From NCBI GenBank assembly GCA_002279935.1, contig NCCZ01000012.1, positions 62,001-126,000 of the forward strand: a stretch of 64,000 bases of DNA, given 5' to 3'. Position numbers and translations under genes: made by a program. Below are positions 26,881 through 36,147 of the stretch, piece after piece; position 1 is the first letter of the stretch, and each line of letters opens with the position of its first letter. The DNA comes from Hyphomicrobium sp. 12-62-95 (GTDB taxonomy: Bacteria > Pseudomonadota > Alphaproteobacteria > Rhizobiales > Hyphomicrobiaceae). Below the pieces are notes generated by a model. The model was not told where the DNA came from. It saw only the letters and a program-made list of their open reading frames with translations, and did no database searches.

Positions 26881-27309
26881 CTAGAGTTCCCCGGTGGCCG
26901 AAGGCGGCACGTCAATTGCTTCGCGTGCATCGAGAGACCGAGCAGCCCTGAACGCCAGAATAGCGAACGCGACCAGCATGCCCTGGGCCGCCAAATAAAA
27001 CCCGAGCGGAAATCCCGCGACCGTGACGAGATCGAGCACCTCCACAACGAGCGGCAAGACCACCGCCGCCGTCAGCGCTAAGAGCGCATAAAACACCGAC
27101 CGCCATCGCTGATCAGCACCCGGCGTGGCCAACAACGCTGCGCGCCCCGCCATGCCGTGAGCAGCCATCGTCGCCCCAGCCGCCGCTAGCGCCAACACCA
27201 TCCCCAATCCCGGCGGCGGGACGGGAATAAAGAGCGCCGCCGCTCCTAGCGCGAGCGCCACCGCCGCCACGATGATCAAAACGCCAATCACGGCTTCAGC
27301 CGTTCGCAT
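26881..27309 (-). CDS. Sodium symporter small subunit, DUF4212-like
   Basis: A 142-residue protein with four hydrophobic segments. The late segment GFPLGFYLAAQGMLVAFAIL matches the FPLGFxxAxQG signature of small SSS partner subunits, and it ends with a short acidic tail. Its TAG stop abuts the ATG of the large subunit. ATG 27309 is preferred over TTG 27318. Its first 22 bases overlap the end of the truncated HpaI ORF, implying the two were brought together by a deletion. Confidence 0.7.
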   Translation of the reverse strand: MRTAEAVIGVLIIVAAVALALGAAALFIPVPPPGLGMVLALAAAGATMAAHGMAGRAALLATPGADQRWRSVFYALLALTAAVVLPLVVEVLDLVTVAGFPLGFYLAAQGMLVAFAILAFRAARSLDAREAIDVPPSATGEL

Positions 27310-27854
27310 GGACGCCAACCCCTTCCACCAAACAAGAACCGACAGTAGTCAAATGTCCGCCCGCCGCAAAGGCCGCCGCGCCGCCGGTCATACACCGGGC
27401 TTGGCATCTCCACCTGCGCCAACAGCAGGATCTCGCGATTGGCCTGCCCCGCGTAATCCGTCCCCGCATAAAACGACACGCGATTGGGCCCATACGATCG
27501 CGAACCGAGCGGCGGATAGCGGCACGCGGCCACGAAGGCGCGTGCTTCCGCCTCCGTCTCGATCATCGGACAGATGATGCCATAAGCCCCCGCATCGAGC
27601 AGCTTGGTCATGATCGCCGGCTCGTTCCACGGCACCCGGGCAAGCGGCACGGCAGGCGATGTCGAAATACCCTGCAACATTTGGAACGCAGCGGCGAAGT
27701 CGATCGCCCCGTGCTGAAGATCAATGGTGACGCAATCGACGCCCTGATGCGCAATGGCCTCCGCCGCATGCGAACTGGCCATCGCACACCACGCATTCAG
27801 CACCGGCTCACCCGCCGCAATCTTCGATTTGAGCGTGTTGGGGCGCACGGGCAC
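27288..27854 (-). pseudogene. HpcH/HpaI-type aldolase, 3'-truncated
   Basis: The first ~150 residues match HpaI/2-dehydro-3-deoxyglucarate aldolases: LNAWCAMASS, the catalytic region VTIDLQHGAIDF, RVPWNEPA, GIICPMIETEAEA, and PLGSRSYGP. After AQVEMPSPV the homology stops. The remaining ~35 residues are Arg/Gly-rich, run into the DUF4212 start and end at 27288. Intact enzymes have ~255 residues; the second metal ligand (Asp of the GPxDL region) and the C-terminal swap helix are lost. It is therefore very likely inactive. Confidence 0.8.
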
Positions 27855-27889
27855 TCACGTGAATCAGAGAGCGAGGGGTCAAAAGAGAG

Positions 27890-27924
27890 CGGGGTGCAAC
27901 TCTTGTGCAAAGAGTTCCACCCCG
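27890..27924. repeat. Long near-perfect hairpin (7 + 7 bp, 5-nt loop)
   Basis: CGGGGTG-C-AACTCTT, loop GTGCA, then AAGAGTT-C-CACCCCG: 14 paired positions broken only by one C:C mismatch. There is no T-tract on either side, so it is not a normal terminator. It lies in the 257-base gap between the truncated aldolase and the PCu(A)C gene and may be a REP-like palindromic element. Confidence 0.6.
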
Positions 27925-28111
27925 ATCCGTCTCCCCAGACTTGGACCATTCTTTTTTGGATATCGGGTCGTCCCTTCCCCGACGGCGCGCAGGATGTTGG
28001 ACACCCTGACGCATGTCAAGACGCCGGGGTCAGTCAGAGGGAATTTTTATTGCCTTTGCAAAGCGCCAATGAAAACGGTTGACATACCAACTGCACTGGC
28101 CGGGTCAGCCA

Positions 28112-28624
28112 TCAATGATGCTTGTGGCCCTCGTGGTCCGCAGCGCCGGGTTGATGATCCATCCCGTGGGGCCCCTTGGCACCGACCGGCTCGACCGTCG
28201 CCTCGATTTTCACTTCGCCGGCCTTCTCAAACACGAGCGTGATCGGCAACGTGTCGCCCTCTTTGAGCGGCGCCCTGAGATCGAACAGCATGATGTGATC
28301 ACCAGACGGCTTCATCACCGCGCTCCCGCCACCCGGAATTGCGAGCTTTTCGAGCTGCCGCATCTTCATGACGCCGCCGTCCATGGTGTGCGTGTGGATT
28401 TCCACCCGCCCGGCCGCTGGCGAGGACGCGGACAAAAGCGTGTCGGCGGCTCCGTCCTTGGCTTTGATTTCCGCATATGCGGCCCCGATCGTCGCCCCAC
28501 CTGGCGTTGCCCGCGCCCACGGATGAGCCACCGTTATGCTCCCGGCTTCATATTCGTGCGCAATGGCAGCGAGTGGGCTGAGCACCGCGATGACGGCGGC
28601 GAAACAGGCAAGGCGTCGTGACAT
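28112..28624 (-). CDS. Periplasmic copper chaperone PCu(A)C
   Basis: A 170-residue secreted protein with signal peptide ending LAAIA. The mature part contains the PCu(A)C copper site: His/Met ligands in EIHTHTMDGGVMKMRQ and, about 20 residues on, GDHIMLFDL. A His-rich tail (DHEGHKHH) gives extra metal sites. It delivers Cu(I) to cytochrome oxidase CuA/CuB assembly. No oxidase or Sco gene is adjacent. Confidence 0.9.
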   Translation of the reverse strand: MSRRLACFAAVIAVLSPLAAIAHEYEAGSITVAHPWARATPGGATIGAAYAEIKAKDGAADTLLSASSPAAGRVEIHTHTMDGGVMKMRQLEKLAIPGGGSAVMKPSGDHIMLFDLRAPLKEGDTLPITLVFEKAGEVKIEATVEPVGAKGPHGMDHQPGAADHEGHKHH

Positions 28625-28812
28625 GAAATTCCTCTCCAGGCTTCTTTCCGTCCGCCTTAGCTAATGCGCCGCCGCCCCCCGCACAACCCACCAAGCCCCC
28701 GGACCGCACCCAGCAAGCGCTTAACCCATAATCCCCCATCCCGTGATAAAGAGACGGCCCCCAGACGGTCCGCCCTTTTCCCGTTAACCAAACCCAGAGC
28801 TTCGTCCCGAAC
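28625..28812. other. Divergent promoter region pccA/coaBC
   Basis: A 188-base gap between the leftward copper chaperone gene and rightward coaBC. It presumably holds both promoters; no terminator, RNA or convincing operator was recognised. Confidence 0.35.
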
Positions 28813-30042
28813 GTGACCCAGCGCGTACTCCTCATCATCGGTGGCGGCATCGCGGCCTACAAAAGCCTCGACCTCATTCGCCGCCTGCGCGAGCGCGGAG
28901 CGAACGTGCGCGTGGTGCTCACACGCGCGGCCCAGGAATTCGTGACGCCGCTGGCCGCCGGTGCGCTGTCCAACGATCGCGTCTTCACCGACCTGTTCGA
29001 CCTCGACGACGAACGCGAGATCGGCCACATCCGTCTGGCCCGCGACACCGATCTCATCATCGTCGCCCCCGCGACCGCCGATCTTCTCGCCAAAATGGCG
29101 ACCGGTCAGGCCAACGATCTCGCCACCGCCGTCCTCCTCGCCACCGATAAACCCGTCCTCGCCGCCCCCGCCATGAACCCGCGCATGTGGAGCCACCCGG
29201 CCACGCGCCGCAACGTCCGCCAACTCGAAGCCGACGGCATCGCATTTATCGGCCCCAAGGCCGGCGAAATGGCCGAACGCGGTGAAGCCGGAATTGGGCG
29301 CATGGCCGAACCCATCGAAATCGCCGACACAGCGACACAACTGCTAACCGAACGGCCATCGTCGAAAACGGGGCCGCTCGCCGGCCGTCACGTCCTCGTG
29401 ACGAGCGGCCCTACGCACGAACCCATCGACCCGGTCCGCTACATCGCCAACCGCTCGTCCGGCAAACAGGGCCACGCCATCGCCGCAGCCGCAGCCGCAG
29501 CCGGGGCACGCGTCACCCTCGTCTCAGGCCCGGTCACGTTGGCCGATCCCCCCGGCGTCGCCATTATCAAAGTCCAAACGGCAGCCGAAATGCTGGCCGC
29601 CGTCGAAGGCGCCCTTCCCGCCGACATCGCCATTTTTGCCGCCGCCGTCGCCGACTGGCGCGTTGCCACCACCGCCGGTCAAAAATTGAAGAAAACCAAG
29701 GGCTCCGCGGCGCCAACCCTCGCGCTCACGGAAAATCCCGACATCTTAAAAGGCATCGCCGCACGCAGCCCCCGCCGCCCCGCTCTGGTCATCGGCTTCG
29801 CTGCGGAAACAGAATCCGTCCTCGCGCACGCCCAGAAAAAGCGCACAGCCAAATCCGCCGATTGGATCGTCGCTAACGATGTTTCACCCGCAACGGGTAC
29901 CTTCGGTGGCGATTGGAATACGGTGCACCTTGTCACCGCCGAGGGCGTGACGAGCTGGCCGCCGCAAAGCAAAGATGAGGTGGCACGCCTGCTCATCGAA
30001 GAAGCCGCAGGTTGGCTCGCGGCCCATCAAACCGAAGTCTGA
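28813..30042 (+). CDS. coaBC: Bifunctional phosphopantothenoylcysteine decarboxylase/synthetase
   Basis: A 409-residue two-domain CoA-synthesis enzyme. The N-terminal flavin decarboxylase domain has [13 protein letters not shown], the active-site His in [10 protein letters not shown], and PAMNPRMW. The C-terminal CoaB domain has [25 protein letters not shown] and AAVADWR. In the substrate clamp that reads ACGxxGxGRM in E. coli Dfp, this protein reads [11 protein letters not shown], so the catalytic-domain cysteine is replaced by Arg in the best alignment. GTG start, no clear ribosome site. The stop is two bases before dut. Confidence 0.93.
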   Translation: MTQRVLLIIGGGIAAYKSLDLIRRLRERGANVRVVLTRAAQEFVTPLAAGALSNDRVFTDLFDLDDEREIGHIRLARDTDLIIVAPATADLLAKMATGQANDLATAVLLATDKPVLAAPAMNPRMWSHPATRRNVRQLEADGIAFIGPKAGEMAERGEAGIGRMAEPIEIADTATQLLTERPSSKTGPLAGRHVLVTSGPTHEPIDPVRYIANRSSGKQGHAIAAAAAAAGARVTLVSGPVTLADPPGVAIIKVQTAAEMLAAVEGALPADIAIFAAAVADWRVATTAGQKLKKTKGSAAPTLALTENPDILKGIAARSPRRPALVIGFAAETESVLAHAQKKRTAKSADWIVANDVSPATGTFGGDWNTVHLVTAEGVTSWPPQSKDEVARLLIEEAAGWLAAHQTEV

Positions 30043-30044
30043 CC

Positions 30045-30641
30045 ATGACCAAGAAGAACGCGAAAAAATTGAAAACGGTGCGGATCAAAGTGCGGGTGAA
30101 AATTCTGCCCCATGGCGACGGCCTGCCGCTGCCTGAGATGCAATCGGACGGCGCCGCCGGTCTCGATCTGGTCGCCGCGATAGATCCAAAAAAACCGCTC
30201 CGTCTGGCTCGCGGAAAATTCGCGTTGATCCCGACCGGCCTCTCAATCGAACTGCCGCGCGGAACGGAAGCACAAGTTCGCCCCCGCTCAGGCTTGGCTG
30301 CCAAACACGGCGTCACCATCCTCAACAGCCCCGGCACCATCGACAGCGACTACCGCGGCGAAGTCCAGGTCATCCTCATCAACCTCGGCACCAAGCCGTT
30401 CGTGATCAACCGTGGCGATCGCATCGCACAGATGGTCGTGGCGCCCGTCGCGCGCGTGAAAATGAAGCCCATCGCCGCGCTCTCCAAAACGAAGCGTGGC
30501 GCCGGCGGGTTCGGTTCGACCGGCAAGACGGTGGCACCCGCTGCAAAACCTGAGAAAAAACCTACCGTCCCGGCAAAAAAGAAAGCCGATCCTCAGCGGG
30601 CAGCAACAACCCAACGCAAGTCACCTGCGAAGCGCAAATAG
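30045..30641 (+). CDS. dut: dUTPase with basic C-terminal extension
   Basis: A 198-residue trimeric dUTPase that removes dUTP and supplies dUMP. Motifs in order: SDGAAGLDL (1), RPRSGLA (2), [10 protein letters not shown] (3), GDRIAQMVV (4) and GAGGFGSTG (5). After motif 5 there is an unusual ~45-residue Lys/Pro/Ala tail, and the N-terminus also has a basic extension (KKNAKKLK). ATG 30045 is used because it follows the coaBC stop by two bases. The tail could bind nucleic acid; this is inference. Confidence 0.93.
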   Translation: MTKKNAKKLKTVRIKVRVKILPHGDGLPLPEMQSDGAAGLDLVAAIDPKKPLRLARGKFALIPTGLSIELPRGTEAQVRPRSGLAAKHGVTILNSPGTIDSDYRGEVQVILINLGTKPFVINRGDRIAQMVVAPVARVKMKPIAALSKTKRGAGGFGSTGKTVAPAAKPEKKPTVPAKKKADPQRAATTQRKSPAKRK

Positions 30642-30790
30642 CGCCCCGAATTCCCTGTCCTTTCGCGCCTGCAGGAACGATTTTTTCGCACCCCGCCGTT
30701 GCAGCCATGGGCCGGGAAGGCTATTGCCACCCCAGACCTGACATCGATGACCTGCCATCCCACCCGCCAACAGAAGGCTACGCAACAGCC

Positions 30791-31786
30791 ATGACTGAGG
30801 TTCCGGAGATCAAGACGCTGTCCGCCACCAAAACTTGGGGGCGCGGCCGCATCTATGAAAACATCACCGAGACGATCGGACATACCCCCCTGGTGCGCCT
30901 CGCCAAGATCGCCAAGCAGGCCGGCGCTCGCGCCGATATTCTGCTCAAGTTGGAATTCTTCAACCCCCTCTCCAGCGTCAAGGATCGCATCGGCGTCTCG
31001 ATGATCGACGTATTGGAAGCCGAAGGCAGAATCACGCCCGGCAAGAGCACGCTGGTCGAGCCAACATCGGGCAACACGGGTATTGGCCTCGCCTTCGTCG
31101 CCGCCGCGCGCGGCTACAAGCTTATTCTCGTCATGCCGGAATCGATGTCGATCGAGCGCCGCAAGATCCTCGCGCATCTGGGCGCCGAACTCGAGTTGAC
31201 CCCCGCTGCCGGCGGGATGCCAGCCGCCATCGCCCGCGCCCAGGAACTCGTCGCCACCACGCCCGGCGCCGTCCAGCCGAGCCAGTTCGAGAACCCGGCC
31301 AACCCCGCCGTCCACGAACGCACCACCGCTGAAGAAATTTGGAACGACACCCAAGGCAACATCGACGTCCTGGTCGTCGGCGTCGGCACCGGTGGCACAT
31401 TGACGGGTTGCGGCAAAGTCTTGAAGGCCCGCAAACCCGGCCTCAAGGTCATCGCCGTTGAGCCCACCGGCAGCCCGGTTCTCTCGGGCGGCAACCGCGG
31501 CCCGCACAAGATCCAAGGCATCGGCGCTGGCTTCGTCCCCGGCGTTCTCGACACGTCCCTGATCGACGAGATCGTCACCGTCTCCAATGATCAGGCTTTC
31601 GAGATCTCCCGCCTCGTCTCCAAGACGGAAGGCATCCCCGGCGGCATCTCGACAGGCGCCAACGTCGCCGCCGCCATCTCGGTCGCAACCCGCGAAAACA
31701 TGACCGGCAAAACCGTCGTTACGTTCGCCCCGTCTTGCGCCGAACGCTACTACACCAGCGAACTCTTCCTCGACCCGCCGGCCTGA
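30791..31786 (+). CDS. cysK: Cysteine synthase A
   Basis: A 331-residue fold-type II PLP enzyme, O-acetylserine sulfhydrylase. The PLP lysine is in NPLSSVKDRIG, the phosphate loop is GTGGT, and TSGNTGIGLAF is the substrate loop. Family members usually start near IYENITETIGHTPLV, so the first ~20 residues are an extension; ATG 30791 is taken as start. A strong intrinsic terminator follows 25 bases downstream. Confidence 0.93.
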   Translation: MTEVPEIKTLSATKTWGRGRIYENITETIGHTPLVRLAKIAKQAGARADILLKLEFFNPLSSVKDRIGVSMIDVLEAEGRITPGKSTLVEPTSGNTGIGLAFVAAARGYKLILVMPESMSIERRKILAHLGAELELTPAAGGMPAAIARAQELVATTPGAVQPSQFENPANPAVHERTTAEEIWNDTQGNIDVLVVGVGTGGTLTGCGKVLKARKPGLKVIAVEPTGSPVLSGGNRGPHKIQGIGAGFVPGVLDTSLIDEIVTVSNDQAFEISRLVSKTEGIPGGISTGANVAAAISVATRENMTGKTVVTFAPSCAERYYTSELFLDPPA

Positions 31787-31810
31787 GATCGCGAAACCGA
31801 ACACCCAAAC

Positions 31811-31843
31811 AAAAAAGGGCGCCGTTTCGCGGCGCCCTTTTTT
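31811..31843 (+). terminator. Intrinsic terminator after cysK, bidirectional
   Basis: GGGCGCCG (31817-31824), loop TTTCG, CGGCGCCC (31830-31837), then six T. A run of A precedes the stem, so it also works for the leftward dehydrogenase gene ending at 31859. Confidence 0.92.
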
Positions 31844-31858
31844 CATATCTCACTCCCG

Positions 31859-32626
31859 TCAGACCGCCGTGAACCCGTTGTCGACGAACAAGTGTGCGCC
31901 GTTGACAAAGCTCGCCTCGTCGGAAGCCAGAAACAGTGCTGCACGCGCCACCTCTTCCGGTTCGCACAACCGGCCCTGCTGCACCGCAAGTGCCTCCTCC
32001 GACGCGTCCACCCCATACCGCGTCAATTCCGCGACCTCCCGCAGACCATGCGGCGTCTTCACAAATCCGGGACAAACGGCATTGCAGCGGATGTTGCGAT
32101 CACGGAATTCAACCGCAATGGCGCGCGCGAACATATGGCAGGCCCCCTTGGTCGTATCGTAGAGCACCTCCATCGGCGTCGCCGCCACAGCCGAAATCGA
32201 CGACGTGCACACGATCGATCCGCCGCCCCGCGCGATCATCCCCGGCAACACCGCCTTGGTCATCAGAAACATGCTGCGGACGTTCACCGCCATCAGCATC
32301 TCCCACTCCTCCAGCGTCGTCTCCAGGAACGGCTTGATGACGATCGTTCCCGCGTGATTGAACAGCACGTTCGGCGCGCCAAACGCCGCTGTCACCGCCG
32401 CAACAGCCGCATTCACTTGCGCCTCGTCGGACACATCGGCCTGCGCAAAGACCGCCGCACCCCCTGCTGCCATGATCTCCGCGACGACTGCCTCTCCCGC
32501 GCTCCGGTTGCGATCAACCACGCCGACCTTCGCACCCTCCGCCGCAAAGAGCTTGGAAGATGCACCGCCCATCCCCGTCGCGCCGCCCGAGATCAGCGCG
32601 ACTTTCCCTGCCAGTCTGCCAGCCAT
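31859..32626 (-). CDS. Short-chain dehydrogenase/reductase
   Basis: A 255-residue classical SDR. The cofactor loop is SGGATGMGGA, the Asp after strand 2 is in GVVDRNR (favouring NAD), NHAG replaces the usual NNAG, the catalytic Ser is in CTSSIS and the YxxxK pair is YDTTK. It oxidises an alcohol or reduces a ketone of unknown identity. ATG 32626 is chosen because the fold starts at LAGKVALISGG. It lies 67 bases after the permease on the same strand and may be co-transcribed. Confidence 0.9.
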   Translation of the reverse strand: MAGRLAGKVALISGGATGMGGASSKLFAAEGAKVGVVDRNRSAGEAVVAEIMAAGGAAVFAQADVSDEAQVNAAVAAVTAAFGAPNVLFNHAGTIVIKPFLETTLEEWEMLMAVNVRSMFLMTKAVLPGMIARGGGSIVCTSSISAVAATPMEVLYDTTKGACHMFARAIAVEFRDRNIRCNAVCPGFVKTPHGLREVAELTRYGVDASEEALAVQQGRLCEPEEVARAALFLASDEASFVNGAHLFVDNGFTAV

Positions 32627-32693
32627 ATTGAGGTCTCCCAAAAGAATGCGGGCCGGATCATGCGACCCGGCCCGCACATGTTGCAACGTCTTC

Positions 32694-34259
32694 TTAGATG
32701 CCCGTTTCGCCAACCGCAGCTTCCGCAGCAGCGATCTCAGCCTTGCGCCGTGCGATTTCCTCGCCGATGGGCGGGCCCTTGAACCGGCGGTTCTCGACCA
32801 GCAGCCAGATCACCAGCGAGACCGCGACAAACCCGAGTGTGATCGGCAGTGCCCAGTCATTCGGCGGCTGAATTCCGGCATAGAAGATCACACCCATAGC
32901 CACCAACGAGAGGATGGCGACAAGGCGGAACATCAGCCCACCAATGTTCCACGGACCCGGAGCCGGCCACTTCGGCCCACCATAGGCAATGAGCCCAAGG
33001 AAGATCGGCAGTGCGAACGACAGGAACAAGAAGATCACCGTGCACGACACGACGATGGAGTAAGCCGGCGTTCCAGCAATGGTGATCGCCGACGTGAACC
33101 AGACGAACAGCACCGACAGGATCGAACCGAACCAGATCGCATTGACCGGCGAACGGAACGACGGACTGACCTTAGCCAGCATCCCCGATACTCCAGGAAT
33201 GCCATCGTCGCGCGAGAAGGCAAAGATCATGCGCGACACCGACGTCACCGTTGCCAGACCGCACAGGAACTGCGCTGCAAAGATGATCCCGTACAGGGTT
33301 TCCTTGATGGTCACCGGCACCCGCTGATCCATGGCCCAGAAGAACACGTTCCAACCCTGCTTCGCAGCGTCGTCCATGTTCGGAATCATCAGCACGAACG
33401 CACACAGCATCAGGTAGCCGAAGACCCCAGACCACAGCACCGACGACACCATGCCCTTGGGCACCGCCATGGCTGCGTTTTTGGTTTCTTCCGCCGTGTG
33501 TGCCGAGGCGTCATAACCAGTGATGGTGTAGAGCGGCAGCAACAGACCGACGAGGAAGGCCATCTCCAACGGAATGGCGTTCGGCCACACTGCGCTGGCC
33601 CCTTCCGTGCCCGTGTAGTTGGAGAACGTAAACAAGCGCGCGAAGTCCCAGGTCTCGGCGAAGAACAAGCATACGGCCGTCAGAGCCACCGCACCCAGCA
33701 GGATGAGATACCCCGACAGGTCAGTCAGCTTCACCGTGAGATTGATGCCCATGTGATTGACGAGCGCCTGCAGAGCTGTGATGCCGGCGACGAATGCGAC
33801 GCGCGTCTGCAGATTGTCTTCCAACCCGAAGTACGAGCCGAACGCACCAAAGAAGAAATAGAACGTGCCGACGTTGATGGCGCCCAGAACGGTAATGAGG
33901 CCCAGCAAATTGAGCCACGCCGACAGCCAGCCCGTAAAGCGGTTGCCGAGAATAGACCCCCAGTGATAGAGGCCACCCGCCGTCGGATAGGCCGATGAGA
34001 TCTGAGCCAGTGCCACCGCAAACAAACCCGACAGGATCACACCGACGGGCCAGCCGATCCCGATGGCCGCGCCACCGGCGCCAGCCGTGGCTTGCCCGAG
34101 CGAATTGATGCCGCCGGACAGAATACAGATGATGGAAAATGAGATCGCGAAGTTTGAAAAGCTGCTCATGCTGCGATTCAATTCTTGCGCGTAGCCCATC
34201 TCGTGCAGGACTTTGATGTCCCGCTTATGAATTTCATGTTCGTCGTGATGTGTTGTCAT
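32694..34259 (-). CDS. APC-superfamily amino acid/amine permease
   Basis: A 521-residue carrier with twelve membrane segments, a His/Asp/Glu-rich cytoplasmic N-terminus and a charged helical C-terminus. SFSIICILSGG (TM1), SAYPTAGGLYHWGS (TM2 region) and GYDASAHTAEETKNA (after TM6) are typical of the GABA/choline-type ACT branch of the APC superfamily. Substrate unknown. ATG 34259 starts the conserved N-terminus; the longer frame upstream is not protein-like. Confidence 0.87.
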   Translation of the reverse strand: MTTHHDEHEIHKRDIKVLHEMGYAQELNRSMSSFSNFAISFSIICILSGGINSLGQATAGAGGAAIGIGWPVGVILSGLFAVALAQISSAYPTAGGLYHWGSILGNRFTGWLSAWLNLLGLITVLGAINVGTFYFFFGAFGSYFGLEDNLQTRVAFVAGITALQALVNHMGINLTVKLTDLSGYLILLGAVALTAVCLFFAETWDFARLFTFSNYTGTEGASAVWPNAIPLEMAFLVGLLLPLYTITGYDASAHTAEETKNAAMAVPKGMVSSVLWSGVFGYLMLCAFVLMIPNMDDAAKQGWNVFFWAMDQRVPVTIKETLYGIIFAAQFLCGLATVTSVSRMIFAFSRDDGIPGVSGMLAKVSPSFRSPVNAIWFGSILSVLFVWFTSAITIAGTPAYSIVVSCTVIFLFLSFALPIFLGLIAYGGPKWPAPGPWNIGGLMFRLVAILSLVAMGVIFYAGIQPPNDWALPITLGFVAVSLVIWLLVENRRFKGPPIGEEIARRKAEIAAAEAAVGETGI

Positions 34260-34582
34260 CGTGCGCTCTCCCCCAGAGGTGCAGTTCGAGACGTCCGGGT
34301 GCCCCTCGTCCCCAATTGGAGCGACCCGGGCCCTCGGATGGTGCTTATTGCCGGCAAAACGCGCCGGAACGGGTTGATTGCCGCGCACCTCAAGCCTATC
34401 CAGTCGCCCAGCCGCCATTGAGAGACGGATGCAGGTGTGTTTGTCTGGACAGCCAAGGCCGGAGTGTGTGACGCAACTTCCCTGGTTAAGACCCTAGCGG
34501 TGTTTGCGTAGTCCGTCATGACATGGCGCAGCACAAAAATTGCTGCATATGCGAAGCCACACCTCCAAACCCTGAAAGTAAG
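34260..34582. other. Divergent region between permease and moeB
   Basis: About 320 bases that must contain the leftward permease promoter and the rightward moeB promoter. A 6-base inverted repeat GCAGCA-N7-TGCTGC lies at 34528-34546, about 40 bases before moeB. No ORF, RNA or terminator recognised. Confidence 0.4.
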
Positions 34583-35419
34583 ATGCTGACCCCCGACGAA
34601 ATCCAGCGCTACAAGCGCCATCTGGTCCTCAAAGAGATCGGCGGCCAGGGCCAGCAGCGCCTGAAGGCGGCCCGTGTTCTGGTCATCGGCGCGGGCGGAC
34701 TAGGCTCACCCCTCGTGCTCTATCTGGCCGCCGCCGGGTTGGGCACCATCGGCATCATCGACGACGATCACGTATCGCTGGACAATCTCCAGCGCCAGAT
34801 CGCGCACGACACGCCCCACATTGGCACGCTCAAAGTCGAGAGCGCGCGCGACACGATTTTGCGGCTCAATCCGCACACCAGCGTCGAAGCCCACGCCGAA
34901 CGCCTCACCCCGGCCAACGCCCTCGACATCATCGGGCGCTACGACATCATCGCTGACGGCTCCGACAATTTCGCCACCCGCTACCTTGTCTCCGATGCCT
35001 GCTACTTCGCAAAAAAGACCCTCGTCTTCGCAGCCGTCGGCCCCTTCGATGGCCACCTCACGGTTCTAAAGCCACACGAACAGCGGCCCGGCGGCGAGCC
35101 CTATCCCACGTATCGCTGTCTGTTTCCTGAGCCGCCTCCGCCCGGAACGGTCGCCAACTGCGCGGAAGTCGGTGTTCTGGGCGCTGTCGTCGGCGTGCTC
35201 GGAACGCTGCAAGCCGTGGAGGTTTTAAAAGAACTAACCGGCGCCGGCGAATCGCTCGCGGGCCACCTGCTCATCTACGATGCCAAGGATACACGCTTCG
35301 AGAAAGTCGCCATCGCCTGGGACCCGGACAACGCCCTTTCGGGCCATGCGCCGACGATCACCGATTTGTCCGGGCATACAGAGGCGTTTGATGACGCGGC
35401 CTGCCCGTTGGCGGACTGA
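34583..35419 (+). CDS. moeB: MoeB/ThiF-family adenylyltransferase
   Basis: A 278-residue E1-like enzyme that adenylates the C-terminal Gly-Gly of MoaD or ThiS. VLVIGAGGLGSP is the nucleotide loop, DDDHVSLDNLQRQ and the Arg/Lys that follow are the adenylation site, and DGSDNFATRYLV is the metal site. The cysteine in VANCAEVGVLG is kept. The zinc cysteines are mostly missing: PTYRC has only one of the first pair, and the C-terminal CxxC is absent. This Zn-less form looks normal for alphaproteobacterial members, as far as I recall. ATG 34583 fits the family start. Confidence 0.9.
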   Translation: MLTPDEIQRYKRHLVLKEIGGQGQQRLKAARVLVIGAGGLGSPLVLYLAAAGLGTIGIIDDDHVSLDNLQRQIAHDTPHIGTLKVESARDTILRLNPHTSVEAHAERLTPANALDIIGRYDIIADGSDNFATRYLVSDACYFAKKTLVFAAVGPFDGHLTVLKPHEQRPGGEPYPTYRCLFPEPPPPGTVANCAEVGVLGAVVGVLGTLQAVEVLKELTGAGESLAGHLLIYDAKDTRFEKVAIAWDPDNALSGHAPTITDLSGHTEAFDDAACPLAD

Positions 35420-35424
35420 GCGCG

Positions 35425-36147
35425 TCAATCCCGTTCCTGCTCCATGGCCGCCATCAAGCGCCGCATATCCAGAATAGAGATCGTGCGCGTACCTTCCAGC
35501 GCGATGATTTTGTCGACCTTCATGCGCGAAATCTGCCGGCTAACGGTCTCGATCGTCAGCCCAAGAAAATCGGCGATTTCCGCGCGCGACAGCGGAAGAT
35601 TGAACCGCGGCCGCTCCGGATCGTCAGAAACCTTGCAGCCAATCGACTCCATGCGGCGCGCCACCATCAACAGGAAACTCGCCACCTTCTCCCCGGCGCT
35701 CTTGCGCCCGAGCAGCAGCATCCACTCCCGCGCACTGTCGAGCTCATCAAGTGTGTTCTGGAACAGCCGGTGCTCGAACCCGTCGATCTCCTTTACCAGC
35801 CGCTCGAACTGCCCCTTGTCGTAGGTGCACAGGTGAACGTCCGTGACGGTCTCCGCATGATACGGGCTGTTAGCCCGAAACGGGCGGCCGAGAAAATCCG
35901 AGGCGAACTGCAAACCGACGATCTGCTGCCGGCCATCGGCGAGCGTCTTCGTGAGTTTCACCACGCCCGAAACAATGTTTGCGAAGTAATGCATCTCCGC
36001 ATTGTCATGCAGAATGACCTGACCGGGCGGCAATAGTTTGTGATGCGCGATAGCGCTGAGCCTTGCGACTTCGTCACGCGCCAGCGCACCGCACACCGCG
36101 CGATGGCGCACGGAGCAGCTGTCGCAGCGAAGCAGATGCTCTGCCAT
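35425..36147 (-). CDS. fnrN: FNR-type oxygen-responsive regulator (FnrN/AadR-like)
   Basis: A 240-residue CRP/FNR protein. Cys8-x2-Cys11-x7-Cys19 plus Cys107 give the four ligands of an oxygen-labile [4Fe-4S] cluster in the FnrN spacing. A cNMP-fold sensor (~30-130) and dimer helix lead to a helix-turn-helix (~180-210) with ETVSRQISR, whose Glu/Ser/Arg pattern recognises TTGAT-N4-ATCAA. ATG 36147 is preferred over GTG 36153 because GAGG is correctly spaced for it. An anaerobox lies upstream, suggesting autoregulation. Confidence 0.9.
   Translation of the reverse strand: MAEHLLRCDSCSVRHRAVCGALARDEVARLSAIAHHKLLPPGQVILHDNAEMHYFANIVSGVVKLTKTLADGRQQIVGLQFASDFLGRPFRANSPYHAETVTDVHLCTYDKGQFERLVKEIDGFEHRLFQNTLDELDSAREWMLLLGRKSAGEKVASFLLMVARRMESIGCKVSDDPERPRFNLPLSRAEIADFLGLTIETVSRQISRMKVDKIIALEGTRTISILDMRRLMAAMEQERD

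Noticed and set aside
25936..27081. 381-codon plus-strand frame over the symporter
   Set aside because: Arg/Gln/His-rich shadow; minus-strand membrane protein is well supported.
30593..31846. 417-codon frame antisense to cysK
   Set aside because: Shadow of a conserved gene; it would read through the cysK terminator.
32358..33998. 546-codon frame antisense to the SDR and permease genes
   Set aside because: Arg/His/Gln-rich composition typical of shadow translation and spans two real genes.
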